Shown piece by piece: positions 48,047 through 57,289 of a stretch of DNA of 64,000 bases (positions are counted from its first letter, which is position 1; each line of letters opens with the position of its first letter). Location of the stretch: the NCBI RefSeq assembly GCF_014648175.1, contig NZ_BMQP01000003.1:1-64000 (forward strand). The letters run 5' to 3'. The notes below the pieces were generated by a model that saw only the letters and a program-made list of their open reading frames with translations, had not been told where the DNA came from and made no database searches. Origin of the DNA: Planobispora rosea (GTDB taxonomy: Bacteria > Actinomycetota > Actinomycetes > Streptosporangiales > Streptosporangiaceae). A program made the position numbers and the translations under genes.

Positions 48047-48946
48047 GTGACAGTGGTGGCCGCTCCCCGACCCCTGGTGGGAGCCGTGCTTCTGTTGTTC
48101 GTCAGCGCCGCCTGGGGGTCGGCCTTCCCGCTGATGAAAGATCTGATCGACCGCATCCCCGTGGCCGATCTGCTCGCGGAGCGGTACGGGGTGGCGACGC
48201 TGGCGTTGTTCTTACTCCGCCCACGCTGTCTGCGGGGGCTGCCGGAGCAGACCTGGATCACCGGGATCCTGCTCGGCCTGCTGTTCGGCGTGGGACAGAC
48301 CGCCCAGGCGGTGGCGCTGCACGACCTGCCGTCGCCGGTCTCGGGCTTCACCGTCGGGTCCTATGTGGTGATCACCCCGGTCCTCGGGCTGATCCTGCTG
48401 GGGGCCAGGCTCTCGGGCCGGACCTGGACGGCGGTCGCGCTGGCGACGGCCGCGATGACCGCGTTCACCCTCCTGCGCGGGGGCGGGGAGACGGACATCT
48501 CCCTCCCCGCGCTGGTCCTGACCCTGTTGTCCGCGATCCTGTACTCCGCGCACACCCTGGTGCTGGGCTCCTTCGAACGGGCCCGCCAGGACGCCTACGC
48601 GGTCGCGGTGATCCAGCTCGGCGTCATCGCCGTCATGACGGGCATCCTCGCCGTCCCGGACGGGATCACCCTCCCCGCGACCCCCGCCGACTGGACGATC
48701 CTCGGCCACCTGTCGATCGTCGCCTGCGCCCTGGGTTTCCTGGCCCGCTCCTTCGGCCAGGTCCACGTCCCCCCGGCGCCCGCGGCGGTGATCCTGTCGG
48801 CCCAGCCGCTCTGGGTGACCGCCCTGGCCGCCGTCGTGTACGGCGAGGCGCTCACCTGGGCGGTCCTGCTCGGGGGCGCGCTGATCGCCACGGCGATGCT
48901 GCTGACCGTGCTACCCGGCGGCCGCTCGGCCCGGGGGCCGTCCTGA
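48047..48946 (+). CDS. EamA/DMT-family transporter
   Basis: A 299-aa exporter-like protein with ten predicted helices in two EamA halves. The first helix is VGAVLLLFVSAAWGSAFPLMKDL, and SFTVGSYVVITPVLG-type (here GFTVGSYVVITPVLGLILLG) and VILSAQPLWVTALAAVVYGE mark the halves. Substrate unknown (amino acid or metabolite efflux is usual). The GTG at 48047 lacks a well-placed ribosome site; GAGG lies about 18 nt upstream. Its last 36 bp overlap the opposing histidine kinase gene. Confidence 0.88.
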   Translation: MTVVAAPRPLVGAVLLLFVSAAWGSAFPLMKDLIDRIPVADLLAERYGVATLALFLLRPRCLRGLPEQTWITGILLGLLFGVGQTAQAVALHDLPSPVSGFTVGSYVVITPVLGLILLGARLSGRTWTAVALATAAMTAFTLLRGGGETDISLPALVLTLLSAILYSAHTLVLGSFERARQDAYAVAVIQLGVIAVMTGILAVPDGITLPATPADWTILGHLSIVACALGFLARSFGQVHVPPAPAAVILSAQPLWVTALAAVVYGEALTWAVLLGGALIATAMLLTVLPGGRSARGPS

Positions 48947-50026
48947 CGGCCGGCCGGGGTCGCTCGCCCGGCGGGCCAGCGGGATGCGCAGCACGAAGCG
49001 CGCGCCCCGGGAGCTGTCCTCCACGACCAGGCTCCCGCCGTGGGCCTGGGCGATCTCCCTGGCGATGGGCAGGCCCAGCCCGGTGCCCCCGGCGTCCCGG
49101 GCGCGGGCGGCGTCCAGCCGGGTGAACCGGGCGAAGACCACCTCCCGCTGGGCGGGGGCGATCCCGGCCCCGTCGTCCAGCACCTCCAGCACGGCTTTGC
49201 CCTCGTGGGCCGAGACGCTCACCATGATGGTGGAGGCCGCGTGCCGTTCGGCGTTGTCCATCAGGTTGGTCAGCAGCCGGGCCAGCTGGAGCGGGTCGCC
49301 GGCCACCGTCACGCGGGGCTCCAGCCTCCGGACCACCGTGACCCGGCGCTCGCGGCGGTCCAGCTCGTCGGCGACCATCCGGCCCAGGTCGATCCGCTCC
49401 CGGGCGGAGGGCGCGGCGGCGTCGAGCTTGGCGAGCGTCAGCAGGTCGGCCACGATCGCCTGGAGCCGGTCCAGGCTGGCGAGCATGGCCTGCGCCTTGG
49501 GTCCCCAGTCGACGTCCTCGGGATAGTGCAGCGCCTCCTCGACCTGGGCGCGCATGGCGGTCAGCGGGCTGCGCAGGTCGTGGGAGGCGTCGGAGGCGAA
49601 CCTGCGCTGGCGCTCCACCGCCTGCTCCAGGCGGTCCAGGGCCTGATTGATCGTCTGGGCCAGCTCCCTGATCTCGTCCCGGGCCTCCGGGACCGGCACC
49701 CGGCGGCCGAGATCGGTCGAGGTGATCTCCGTGAGCTCGCTCGTGATCGCGTTCACCGGGAGCAGCGCGAAGGCCACCGTACGGTAGGCGCTGACCCCGG
49801 CGAACACCACGCCCAGCAGGGACATGCCCACTAGGAAGGCGAACAGCCCGGGGTGGACGTACCAGGGGACCGGCTCACCGGGGTAGTAGGCGTCCGCGAG
49901 GTCGTGCAGGAAGTACAGCGCCACCGCCGTGACGGCGGTGTCGGACAGGGCGGCCGTGGTGACGGCGATCAGCGTGAGCCGGGTCCGGACAGACCACGAG
50001 CGCCGTGCGGGCACGCCGATCTTCAC
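48911..50026 (-). CDS. Sensor histidine kinase (orphan)
   Basis: A 371-aa membrane sensor kinase. Two helices (about 15-42 and 60-82) enclose a very short extracellular loop (DLADAYYPGEPVPWYVHP). A HAMP segment is followed by HisKA with phospho-acceptor FASDASHDLRSPL (about residue 148). The ATPase domain has NLMDNAERHA (N box), DDGAGIAP (G1), FTRLD (F) and GGTGLGLPIA (G2). No response regulator is next to it, so the partner is elsewhere. The tail overlaps the DMT gene. Confidence 0.92.
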   Translation of the reverse strand: MKIGVPARRSWSVRTRLTLIAVTTAALSDTAVTAVALYFLHDLADAYYPGEPVPWYVHPGLFAFLVGMSLLGVVFAGVSAYRTVAFALLPVNAITSELTEITSTDLGRRVPVPEARDEIRELAQTINQALDRLEQAVERQRRFASDASHDLRSPLTAMRAQVEEALHYPEDVDWGPKAQAMLASLDRLQAIVADLLTLAKLDAAAPSARERIDLGRMVADELDRRERRVTVVRRLEPRVTVAGDPLQLARLLTNLMDNAERHAASTIMVSVSAHEGKAVLEVLDDGAGIAPAQREVVFARFTRLDAARARDAGGTGLGLPIAREIAQAHGGSLVVEDSSRGARFVLRIPLARRASDPGRPSGRPPGRAAAG

Positions 50027-50125
50027 CCCCCGGATAGGAGCCTGCCCGCGGACTCCGCCGGGCCCCGCCGCGCGACGGGAATCCTTCGGCGGAGCTCCGG
50101 GGGCAGGCTCTCAGACGATCGCATC

Positions 50126-50237
50126 AGGCAGATTGATTGCCTTTTCCTGGCGATACATGGCCAAGTAAGGGCAAAGATCGCATCCGCTTCTCGTGTAGAG
50201 CGATGCTCTGTACGGCTGATCGCCCGCTGGTTAGAGT
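50126..50237 (+). promoter_or_regulatory. Regulatory region of the acyl-CoA dehydrogenase/ligase operon
   Basis: AGGCA-N7-TGCCT (50126-50142) and AGAGC-GAT-GCTCT (50197-50209) are perfect inverted repeats. TAGAGT (50232-50237) is a possible -10 for the gene at 50262, which has a GGAG ribosome site. The second repeat overlaps the expected -35 zone. Confidence 0.45.
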
Positions 50238-50261
50238 AAGTGAGCACTGATTGGAGCGGGC

Positions 50262-51515
50262 ATGGATCTCGACGAGTACCGCCGTGCGGCCAGGTCCTGG
50301 CTGGCGGAGAACGCCCCGGACACCAGGGCCGAGGGCGCACCCGACGCGGGCGGCGTGGCCGCCGCGAAGGAATTCATGGTGAAGCTGTACGACGCGGGCT
50401 ACTCCGGCATCACCTGGCCCCGCGAGTGGGGAGGTCAGGGCCTGACCCAGGCCGAGGACCGCGCCTTCGCCGCCGAGGCCCAGGACTTCGTCCTGCCGAC
50501 CTACGTGTTCTCCATCGGCCTGGGCATGTGCGGGCCCACCCTGGTCGACCTGGGCACCGACGAGCAGCGGCGGCGGTACATCCGGCCGCTGCTGCGCGGG
50601 GAGGAGATCTGGTGCCAGCTCTTCTCCGAGCCCGGCGCCGGCAGCGACGTCGCGGCGCTGCAGACCCGGGCGGTCCCCACCGACGGCGGCTGGGTGGTCG
50701 ACGGCCAGAAGGTCTGGACCTCCGTCGCCCACCACGCCGACCTGGGCCTGCTGCTGGCCCGCACCGACGTGGACGTGCCCAAGCACAAGGGCCTGACCAT
50801 GTTCATCGTGGACATGCACGCCCCCGGCGTCACGGTCCGGCCGCTGCGGGACATGAGCGGCCGCGCCCACTTCAACGAGATCTTCTTCGACGGCGTGCAC
50901 ATCCCGGCGGAGAACGTGGTCGGCAAGGTCGGCGACGGCTGGAGCTGCGCGGTCACGACCCTGCTGCACGAGCGCCTGTCGATCTCCAGCGGCGTCGGCA
51001 TGGGCGGGCAGAAGGACAACCCGGCCGCCTTCGAGGCGCTGCGCGCCGCCTACGCCGGCCCGGGCGGCGCCACCGACCCCCTGGTCAGGGACCAGCTCGT
51101 CGAGCTCTACGTGCGCTCCCGCGCGCTGGCCCTGTTCAACCAGCGGCTCGCCCAGGAGACCAAGGCGGGGATCTTCCCCGGGGCCCGGGGCAGCGCGGCC
51201 AAGCTGCTGCTGGCCGAGCTGACCCTCTTCCAGGCCGACCTGGCCACCTCGCTGGCCGGGCCGGAGGCCGTGGCCTACCCGGGCGGGGGCGGCGGCACCG
51301 GGGAGGTCGGCGGGAGCGCGGGCGCCCGGCTGGCGAACGCGATCGCGATGGCCCCCGGGATGGCCCTGGGCGGCGGGACCAACGAGATCATGCGCAACAT
51401 CGTCGGCGAGCGGGTGCTGAACCTCCCGCCCGAGCCGCGCACCGACAAGAACGTGCCGTTCAAGGACCTGAGGACGAGCGGGGAGACCTCCGCCGGGGAC
51501 GGGAGGCTCGCATGA
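50262..51515 (+). CDS. Acyl-CoA dehydrogenase, subunit with FAD motif
   Basis: A 417-aa acyl-CoA dehydrogenase-fold protein. Seen: GITWPREWGGQGLT, QLFSEPGAGSDVAALQTRA, DGQKVWTS and, near the end, GGGTNEIMRNIVGERVL for FAD binding. It is directly coupled (ATGA overlap) to a second, shorter dehydrogenase that lacks that motif. This matches actinobacterial alpha2beta2 FadE pairs used for sterol side chains and other bulky acyl-CoAs, where two unlike subunits build the active sites. A Gly-rich insert (PGGGGGTGEVGGSAG) precedes the C-terminal helices. The substrate is unknown. Confidence 0.92.
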   Translation: MDLDEYRRAARSWLAENAPDTRAEGAPDAGGVAAAKEFMVKLYDAGYSGITWPREWGGQGLTQAEDRAFAAEAQDFVLPTYVFSIGLGMCGPTLVDLGTDEQRRRYIRPLLRGEEIWCQLFSEPGAGSDVAALQTRAVPTDGGWVVDGQKVWTSVAHHADLGLLLARTDVDVPKHKGLTMFIVDMHAPGVTVRPLRDMSGRAHFNEIFFDGVHIPAENVVGKVGDGWSCAVTTLLHERLSISSGVGMGGQKDNPAAFEALRAAYAGPGGATDPLVRDQLVELYVRSRALALFNQRLAQETKAGIFPGARGSAAKLLLAELTLFQADLATSLAGPEAVAYPGGGGGTGEVGGSAGARLANAIAMAPGMALGGGTNEIMRNIVGERVLNLPPEPRTDKNVPFKDLRTSGETSAGDGRLA

Positions 51516-52579
51516 AGCTCGTGCTCACCGCGGAGCAGCGGGAACTGCGCGAGGCCGTCCGCGGCTTCCTCGCCGCGGCCTCGCCGCTGTCCGCCGTACG
51601 GACCGCGATGGACTCCGAGGCCGGCCACGACCCGGCCGTCTACCGGAGGCTGGCCGGAGAGCTCGGGCTCACCGGCCTGATCGTCCCCGAGGAGTACGGC
51701 GGGGCCGGGGCCGGATACGCCGAGCTCGCCGTGGTCCTGGAGGAGACCGGGGCGGCGCTCCTGCCGGGGCCGTTCCTGGCCACCACGGCCGCCGCCATCG
51801 CGCTCACCCAGGCCCGCACGCCCGACAAGGAACTGCTCTCCGGCATCGCCGAGGGACGCCTGAACGCCGTCTACGTCCCGGCCTCCGGCGTCGGCGTCGA
51901 CGCCGCGGGCGGGGACGGCCGGGCCGTGCTGCGCGGGACCGCACCGCAGGTGATCAACGGCATGGACGCCGACGTGCTGCTGGTCGAGACCGCGGACGGG
52001 GCGCTGGTGGCGGTGGAGCCCGGCGCCGAAGGCGTCACCCGGCGGGCGCTCACCACCCTCGACCCCACCCGCGGCCAGGCCGGGGTGACCTTCGACGGCG
52101 CGCCGGGCCGGGTGATCTCCGAGGGCGACGAGAACGGCCTGGCCCGCACCCGGGACCTGCTCGCCGTGGCGGTGGCGGCCGAGCAGCTCGGCGTGCTGCG
52201 GGCCGCGCTGGACGCGATCGTCGCCTACAGCAAGGTCCGGGTGGCCTTCAACCGGCTCATCGGCTCCTACCAGGGGGTCAAGCACAAGCTCGCCGACATG
52301 CACTGCAAGCTGGAGCAGGCCGAGTCGATCGTCCGGTACGCGGCCTGGACCGCCGACGAGGCTCCCGGGGAGCTGCCCGCGGCCGCCGCGCTCGCCCAGG
52401 TCTACCTGGGCCGGGCCTGCTTCGAGGTGGCCCGCGACAGCCTGCTGCTGCACGGCGGCATCGGCTTCACCTGGGAACACGACGCCCACCTGTTCTACAA
52501 GCGGGCCAAGGCGGACGAGGTCCTCCTCGGGCCGCCGCGGACGCACCGGGCCCGCCTCGCCGACCTGCTGGAGCTGTAG
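51512..52579 (+). CDS. Acyl-CoA dehydrogenase, partner subunit
   Basis: A 355-aa acyl-CoA dehydrogenase-like protein with the N-terminal helices (LTAEQRELREAVRGFL), GLIVPEEYGGAGAGYAEL and C-terminal SYQGVKHKLADMHCKLEQAE plus LLHGGIGFTWEHDAHLFYKRAK. The terminal xGTxEI FAD segment of standard enzymes is replaced by LLGPPRTHRARLADLL. It therefore probably works only as a heteromer with the preceding subunit. The ATG overlaps that gene's stop by 4 bp; the ligase gene follows by 12 bp. Confidence 0.92.
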   Translation: MKLVLTAEQRELREAVRGFLAAASPLSAVRTAMDSEAGHDPAVYRRLAGELGLTGLIVPEEYGGAGAGYAELAVVLEETGAALLPGPFLATTAAAIALTQARTPDKELLSGIAEGRLNAVYVPASGVGVDAAGGDGRAVLRGTAPQVINGMDADVLLVETADGALVAVEPGAEGVTRRALTTLDPTRGQAGVTFDGAPGRVISEGDENGLARTRDLLAVAVAAEQLGVLRAALDAIVAYSKVRVAFNRLIGSYQGVKHKLADMHCKLEQAESIVRYAAWTADEAPGELPAAAALAQVYLGRACFEVARDSLLLHGGIGFTWEHDAHLFYKRAKADEVLLGPPRTHRARLADLLEL

Positions 52580-52591
52580 AGGAGACGACCC

Positions 52592-54091
52592 ATGGCCGAC
52601 ATCAGCGGGCTGCCCGGCTTCTACCGGATCGCCCAGGCCGATCCGGACCGCCGGGCGGTGATCGACACCGACGGCACGGTGACGACGTACGGCGAGCTGC
52701 TCGCCCGGGTGAACCGGGTCTCGCACGGGCTGCGGGCGCGGGGCCTGACGAAGGGGGACGCGGTCGCGGGCGTGCTGCCCAACGGGATCGACGCGGTGAC
52801 CATGCTGATGGCCACCGGGCAGATCGGGCTGTACTACGTGCCGATCAACTGGCACCTGACCGAGCGGGAGATCGGCTACATCGTCGACGACAGCGGGGCC
52901 CGGATCACCGTCACCCCCGAGTCGGGCGGGGCCGCGGCCCTGGCCGAGGGGCAGCCGGACACCGAGCCCGGGGACCGGACGTCCGGCGCCGTCATGTGGT
53001 ACACCTCGGGCACCACCGGCTTCCCCAAGGGGGTGCGCCGGCCGCTGTCGGACACCGCGCCGGAGGAGACCGTCCCCCTCTACACCTGGTTCTTCGGCGA
53101 GGTCTGCGACCTGAAGCCCGGCGACGAGGTCCACCTGGTCACCTCGCCGATGTACCACTCCTCCCCGAGCGCGCACACCATCTTCGCCCTGCACCTGGGA
53201 CACACGCTGGTGATAGCGCCGAAGTTCGAGCCGGAGACGATCCTGGAGCTGATCGAGCGCCACCGGGTCACCAACGCCATGATGGTGCCGACCATGTTCC
53301 ACCGGATGCTGCGGCTCCCGCCCGAGGTCCGCGAGCGCTACGACGTGTCGTCGCTCCGGCAGGTGATCCACACCGCCGCCGCCTGCCCGGTGGCGGTCAA
53401 GCAGGGGATCATGGACTGGTGGGGCCCGGTCCTGTACGAGTACTACGGCTCCACCGAGTCCGCCATCGCCTTCGCCGTCAAGCCGCAGGAGTGGCTGGAG
53501 CGCCCCGGCACCGTCGGCCGCCCGGTCCCGACCTTCGAGGCCAGGATCCTCGACGAGAACGGTGAGGACCTGCCGCCCGGCGAGCCCGGCATGATCTACG
53601 TCAAGTCGGGCATCGGCGGCTTCGAGTACCACAGGGACCCCGCCAAGACGGCCGCCAGCATGCGCGGGGAGTGGTACACCCCGGGCGACATCGGCTACCT
53701 CGACAAGGACGGCTACCTGTTCCTGTGCGACCGCCGCACCGACCTGATCATCTCCGGCGGGGTGAACATCTACCCCGCCGAGATCGAGGCGGCGCTGCTG
53801 GAGCACCCGGCGGTGACGGACGCGGCGGTGATCGGCGTGCCCGACACCGAGTGGGGGCACAAGGTCGTCGCCCTCGTCCAGACGGCCCCCGGCACCCGGC
53901 CGTCGGCCGGGGAGCTGCTGGAGCACCTCGAACCGCGCATCGCCCGGTTCAAGCACCCACGCGTGATCGAGTTCCGTGACGAGCTGCCCCGCACCCCCAC
54001 CGGGAAGCTCTCCCGCTCCAGGGTCCGGGAGGAGTACCTGTCCGCCGGGGAGGGTGCCACGGCCGCCGGGGAGGGCCTCACGACCGACTGA
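52592..54091 (+). CDS. Acyl-CoA synthetase (AMP-forming, FadD-like)
   Basis: A 499-aa adenylate-forming ligase making acyl-CoA from acid, ATP and CoA. The P-loop is YTSGTTGFPKGV (about 133-144), YEYYGSTES the A5 motif, GEWYTPGDIGYLDKDGYLFL and DRRTDLIISGGVNIYP the hinge and A8 region, and the catalytic Lys lies in PTGKLSR near the end. GAGGAG precedes the ATG. It should supply the substrate for the two upstream dehydrogenase subunits. The 3' end overlaps the opposing AraC gene by 14 bp. Confidence 0.93.
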   Translation: MADISGLPGFYRIAQADPDRRAVIDTDGTVTTYGELLARVNRVSHGLRARGLTKGDAVAGVLPNGIDAVTMLMATGQIGLYYVPINWHLTEREIGYIVDDSGARITVTPESGGAAALAEGQPDTEPGDRTSGAVMWYTSGTTGFPKGVRRPLSDTAPEETVPLYTWFFGEVCDLKPGDEVHLVTSPMYHSSPSAHTIFALHLGHTLVIAPKFEPETILELIERHRVTNAMMVPTMFHRMLRLPPEVRERYDVSSLRQVIHTAAACPVAVKQGIMDWWGPVLYEYYGSTESAIAFAVKPQEWLERPGTVGRPVPTFEARILDENGEDLPPGEPGMIYVKSGIGGFEYHRDPAKTAASMRGEWYTPGDIGYLDKDGYLFLCDRRTDLIISGGVNIYPAEIEAALLEHPAVTDAAVIGVPDTEWGHKVVALVQTAPGTRPSAGELLEHLEPRIARFKHPRVIEFRDELPRTPTGKLSRSRVREEYLSAGEGATAAGEGLTTD

Positions 54092-55052
54092 CGGCCTCGG
54101 CGTCCTCGGCACGCGCCTTCCTGCGGTGCTCCTGCGGGCTGATCCCGCGCACCCGCTTGAAGGCGGTGCTGAGGGCGAAGGCGCTGCCGTACCCGACCCG
54201 CGCGGCCACGGCGCCGACCGTGGCGTCGGAGCCGCGCAGCAGGTCGGCGGCGAGCGTCAGCCGCCAGTCCGTCAGGTACGCCATGGGCGGCTCGCCGACC
54301 AGCTCGGTGAAGGAGCGCGCCAGCGCCGCCCGGGAGACGCCCACCTCGGCGGCCAGCCCGGCCACCGTCCAGGGCCGTCCGGGGTGGGCGTGGAGCAGCC
54401 GGAGCGCCCGTCCCACCACCGGGTCGCCGAGCGCGTGGTACCAGGCCGGGGCCTCGGCCTCGGGACGGGAGAACCAGGTCCGCAGGACGGAGATGAGCAG
54501 CAGGTCCAGCAACCGGTCCAGGACGACCTCCTGGCCGGGCTCCTCCCTGAGGATCTCCTCGCCGAGCAGCGGGACGAGCGGGCTGCCCAGGGACTCGCCG
54601 GGCAGGACCAGCAGCGCGGGCAGCGCCCGCAGCAGCCGCCGGCTGATCTCGGAGTGCGGCTGGTAGGTGCCGACGAGCATCACCATCGGGCCGTCCGGGT
54701 CGTTGCCCCAGGTCCGCACGCCCAGGTCCATCGCCTCCGACAGCTCCTGCCCCCCGGGGGTGGTGCAGCGCTGCCCGGGATGGACCACGACCTGCGGCGG
54801 GGTGGCCGGGTCGTCGGCGAACGTGCAGGGGGCGGGGCCGCGGGTGATCGCGATGTCGCCGGGGCGGAGCCGTACCGCCTCGCCCCGGTCGGGGATCACC
54901 CACGCCTCACCGCGAACCACGGCCGTCAGGGAGAGCGGGGCCCGGTCCTCGATCCGCACCGACCACGGGGGCGCCATCATCGCCCGCAGCAGGAACGCCT
55001 CCCGGGCTCGCGGCCCGTCCAGGAGCCCCGTCAACGCGTCCATCTCACTCAC
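54078..55052 (-). CDS. AraC-family regulator with cupin sensor domain
   Basis: A 324-aa regulator. The N-terminal cupin-type domain (about 15-190; SVRIEDRAPLSLTAVVRGEAW and RLRPGDIAITRG) senses a ligand. The C-terminal AraC double HTH has WTVAGLAAEVGVSRAALARSF and ATVGAVAARVGYGSAFALSTAFKR followed by GISPQEHRR. GTG55052 has GGGGAA at good spacing; ATG55043 is an alternative. It is divergent from the NmrA-like oxidoreductase, and direct repeats lie between them, so it probably activates that gene. Confidence 0.92.
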   Translation of the reverse strand: MSEMDALTGLLDGPRAREAFLLRAMMAPPWSVRIEDRAPLSLTAVVRGEAWVIPDRGEAVRLRPGDIAITRGPAPCTFADDPATPPQVVVHPGQRCTTPGGQELSEAMDLGVRTWGNDPDGPMVMLVGTYQPHSEISRRLLRALPALLVLPGESLGSPLVPLLGEEILREEPGQEVVLDRLLDLLLISVLRTWFSRPEAEAPAWYHALGDPVVGRALRLLHAHPGRPWTVAGLAAEVGVSRAALARSFTELVGEPPMAYLTDWRLTLAADLLRGSDATVGAVAARVGYGSAFALSTAFKRVRGISPQEHRRKARAEDAEAVSRS

Positions 55053-55125
55053 CCCGGCTTCCCCTGGACGACCAGCGGACGACTCTTCCCGGTCTCCGGG
55101 ATCCGGCGGATCCGCCGAATCTCCG

Positions 55126-55155
55126 AGACGATCGAATACCTTAGACGATTGAACA
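55126..55155. promoter_or_regulatory. 13-bp direct repeats, likely AraC-type binding sites
   Basis: AGACGATCGAATA (55126-55138) and AGACGATTGAACA (55143-55155) are direct copies offset by 17 bp, differing at two positions, between the divergent AraC and NmrA-like genes. AraC proteins commonly bind such direct repeats. Confidence 0.55.
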
Positions 55156-55212
55156 TGGGATTGAGTCTCTCGGCCATGGAGCGTCTCATGGGGTTCGGGA
55201 TTCACTGGTCCC

Positions 55213-56037
55213 ATGACGGAGAAGACGACTTTGATCATAGGCAGTACGGGCAAGACCGGCAGGCGGGTGGCCGCCCGCCTCCAGGACCGCGGCCTGCCGG
55301 TACGGGCGGGCTCCCGGTCCGGGACCCCGCCCTTCGACTGGGCCGACCCGGCCACCTGGGAGCCCGCGCTGCGGGGCGTGGACGCGGCGTACATCACCTA
55401 CTACCCGGACCTGGCGGCCCCTGGAGCCTCCGAGGCGGTCCGCGCCCTGGCCGCGCTGGCGGTGCGCAGCGGAGTCCGCAGGCTGGTCCTGCTGTCCGGC
55501 CGGGGAGAGCCGGAGGCGGCGACCGCCGAGCGGGCGGTCCAGGACTCCGGCGCCGAGTGGACGATCGTGCGCGCGAGCTGGTTCTTCCAGAACTTCGACG
55601 AGGGCCACCTGCTGGAGCCGGTGCTCGGCGGCACGATCGCGCTGCCGGCCGGGGACGTCGCCGAGCCGTTCGTCGACGCCGATGACATCGCGGACGTCGC
55701 CGCCGCGGCGCTCACCGAGGACGGGCACGCCGGGCAGGTCTACGAGGTGACCGGCCCCCGGCTGCTGACCTTCGCCGAGGCGGCCGGGGAGATCTCCAGG
55801 GCGGCCGGGCGGGAGGTCCGCTACGTGCCGGTCTCCGCCGACGGCTACGCGGGCATGCTCATGGAGTACGGCGTGCCGGCCGTGGAGGCGGAGGTGCTGG
55901 CCGGCATGTTCGCCGAGATCCTGGACGGGCGCAACGCCCACCTGGGCGACGGCGTCCGGCGCGCCCTGGGCCGGGAACCCCGCGACTTCACCGGCTACGT
56001 GGACGCCGTCGCGGCCACCGGCGTGTGGAAGGGCTGA
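55213..56037 (+). CDS. NmrA-like NAD(P)-binding oxidoreductase
   Basis: A 274-aa atypical SDR of the NmrA/quinone-reductase-2 group. The cofactor motif is IIGSTGKTGRRVAARL (8-23), then RAGSRSG for the 2'-phosphate side, RLVLLSGRGEP and WTIVRASWFFQNF. FVDADDIADVAAAAL and YEVTGPRLLTFAEAA are typical of this group. It probably uses NADPH or senses it. It is under the divergent AraC-type gene. Confidence 0.9.
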   Translation: MTEKTTLIIGSTGKTGRRVAARLQDRGLPVRAGSRSGTPPFDWADPATWEPALRGVDAAYITYYPDLAAPGASEAVRALAALAVRSGVRRLVLLSGRGEPEAATAERAVQDSGAEWTIVRASWFFQNFDEGHLLEPVLGGTIALPAGDVAEPFVDADDIADVAAAALTEDGHAGQVYEVTGPRLLTFAEAAGEISRAAGREVRYVPVSADGYAGMLMEYGVPAVEAEVLAGMFAEILDGRNAHLGDGVRRALGREPRDFTGYVDAVAATGVWKG

Positions 56038-56062
56038 ACCGCCCTCCCGCGGGATGCCGCCG

Positions 56063-56085
56063 GGCCCCGACCCGCGGACGGGGCC
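56063..56085. terminator. Hairpin between convergent genes
   Basis: GGCCCCG (56063-56069) pairs with CGGGGCC (56079-56085) over 9 nt, between the NmrA-like and dipeptidase stops. Confidence 0.5.
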
Positions 56086-56099
56086 GCACGGCCGCCCGA

Positions 56100-57152
56100 T
56101 CAGACGGGCCGGCCCAGTTCGGCGCGGAACAGGCGCAGCACGTTGTCGCCGAGGATCTTGACGATCTCCTCCTCCGCGAAGCCGTGCTTGTCCAGCGCCT
56201 CGGTGACCAGCGGCAGGCCGGCCGGCCCGTCCAGGCCCGGGACGGCCGCCATCACGTCCATGCCGCTGGGGCCGTACTCGCAGCAGGGCGGGGTGACGTC
56301 GCGCAGGACCTCGCGGATGAAGTCCGGCCCGAGGCCCACGTGGTCGATCCCCGCCACCCCCGCGACGTGCGCGATGTGGTCCACCAGCCGGTCCACCGTG
56401 AAGGCGGCCGGGTCGTCGGAGAGGAACGCGGCCAGGAAGTTCACGCAGACCACGCCGCCGGTCGCGGCGACGCCGCGGATCTGGTCGTCGGTCAGGTTGC
56501 GGTGGTGGTCCCGCAGGGCGCGGGCCGACGAGTGGGTCGCCATCACCGGGCGGTTGGCCAGCTCCAGCACGTGCTCCACGCCCGACGCGCCCAGATGGGA
56601 GACGTCGAAGATCATGCCGAGGCGTTCCATCTCCTGGACCGCGGCCACCCCCGCGGCCGTCAGCCTGCTTGCGGTGGCGTCCTCGCCGCTGCCGTCGGCG
56701 AGGGGGGTGCGGCCCCAGTGCGCGATCGAGGCGATCCGCACCCCCAGCCGGTGCATCGCAGGCAGCAGCTCGATGTCCGCGTCCAGGCCGGGCATGCTCT
56801 CCAGCGCCAGGACCAGGGCGATCCTGTCCTCCGCCAGCGCCTCGTCGATCTGGGCGCCGTCCATGCAGAGCCGTACCTCGTCGGCGTTGCCGTCGGCCAG
56901 CGCGTGCGCGCACTCGATCATGCGCAGCGTCTGCCGGAGCGCCCCCTCCGGCCGGTACCGGTCGTCGATGAAGACCGGCAGCACCTGCAGGTCCACCCCG
57001 CCCTCGCGGAGCTGCGGCAGCCAGCGCTCGCGGAAGAACGACGCCCACCGCTGCGGCGGCCGGGCCGCCACGGCCATCAGCAGGTCGTTGTGCGCGTCGG
57101 CGACCACGGCGTCATCGTGCAGCTCGGCGGGGGTGGCAGGGGCGGCGGACAC
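56100..57152 (-). CDS. M19 membrane-dipeptidase family metallopeptidase
   Basis: A 350-aa renal-dipeptidase-type enzyme of the amidohydrolase superfamily. The metal site has DAHNDLL (19-25), ALESM (bridging Glu), FDVSHLG and VMATHSSARAL for the two His, and HVGLGPDFI for the Asp. There is no signal peptide. Family members cleave dipeptides, including D-amino acid forms. The gene lies 132 bp after the monooxygenase gene on the same strand. Confidence 0.93.
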   Translation of the reverse strand: MSAAPATPAELHDDAVVADAHNDLLMAVAARPPQRWASFFRERWLPQLREGGVDLQVLPVFIDDRYRPEGALRQTLRMIECAHALADGNADEVRLCMDGAQIDEALAEDRIALVLALESMPGLDADIELLPAMHRLGVRIASIAHWGRTPLADGSGEDATASRLTAAGVAAVQEMERLGMIFDVSHLGASGVEHVLELANRPVMATHSSARALRDHHRNLTDDQIRGVAATGGVVCVNFLAAFLSDDPAAFTVDRLVDHIAHVAGVAGIDHVGLGPDFIREVLRDVTPPCCEYGPSGMDVMAAVPGLDGPAGLPLVTEALDKHGFAEEEIVKILGDNVLRLFRAELGRPV

Positions 57153-57241
57153 GGGCGGGTCCTTCCTCGCGGGTGAGTCTGCCCCGGACCCTATCGGGAC
57201 CGGAGACGCCGCGGCATCCGTGACGTCACCGGCCCGACGGC

Positions 57242-57289
57242 GGGCGGAGGATGCCGCCGCTCAGAGGGCGGAGGATGCTGCCGCTCAGC
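57242..57289. repeat. 24-bp tandem duplication spanning a stop codon
   Basis: Copies at 57242-57265 and 57266-57289 agree at 22 of 24 positions. The inner copy contains the stop (TCA, 57285-57287) of the minus-strand monooxygenase gene. Confidence 0.93.

Noticed and set aside
50240..52579. Single 779-codon dehydrogenase
   Set aside because: The first part is out of frame with the true first dehydrogenase gene. Two separate genes with ATGA overlap explain the region.
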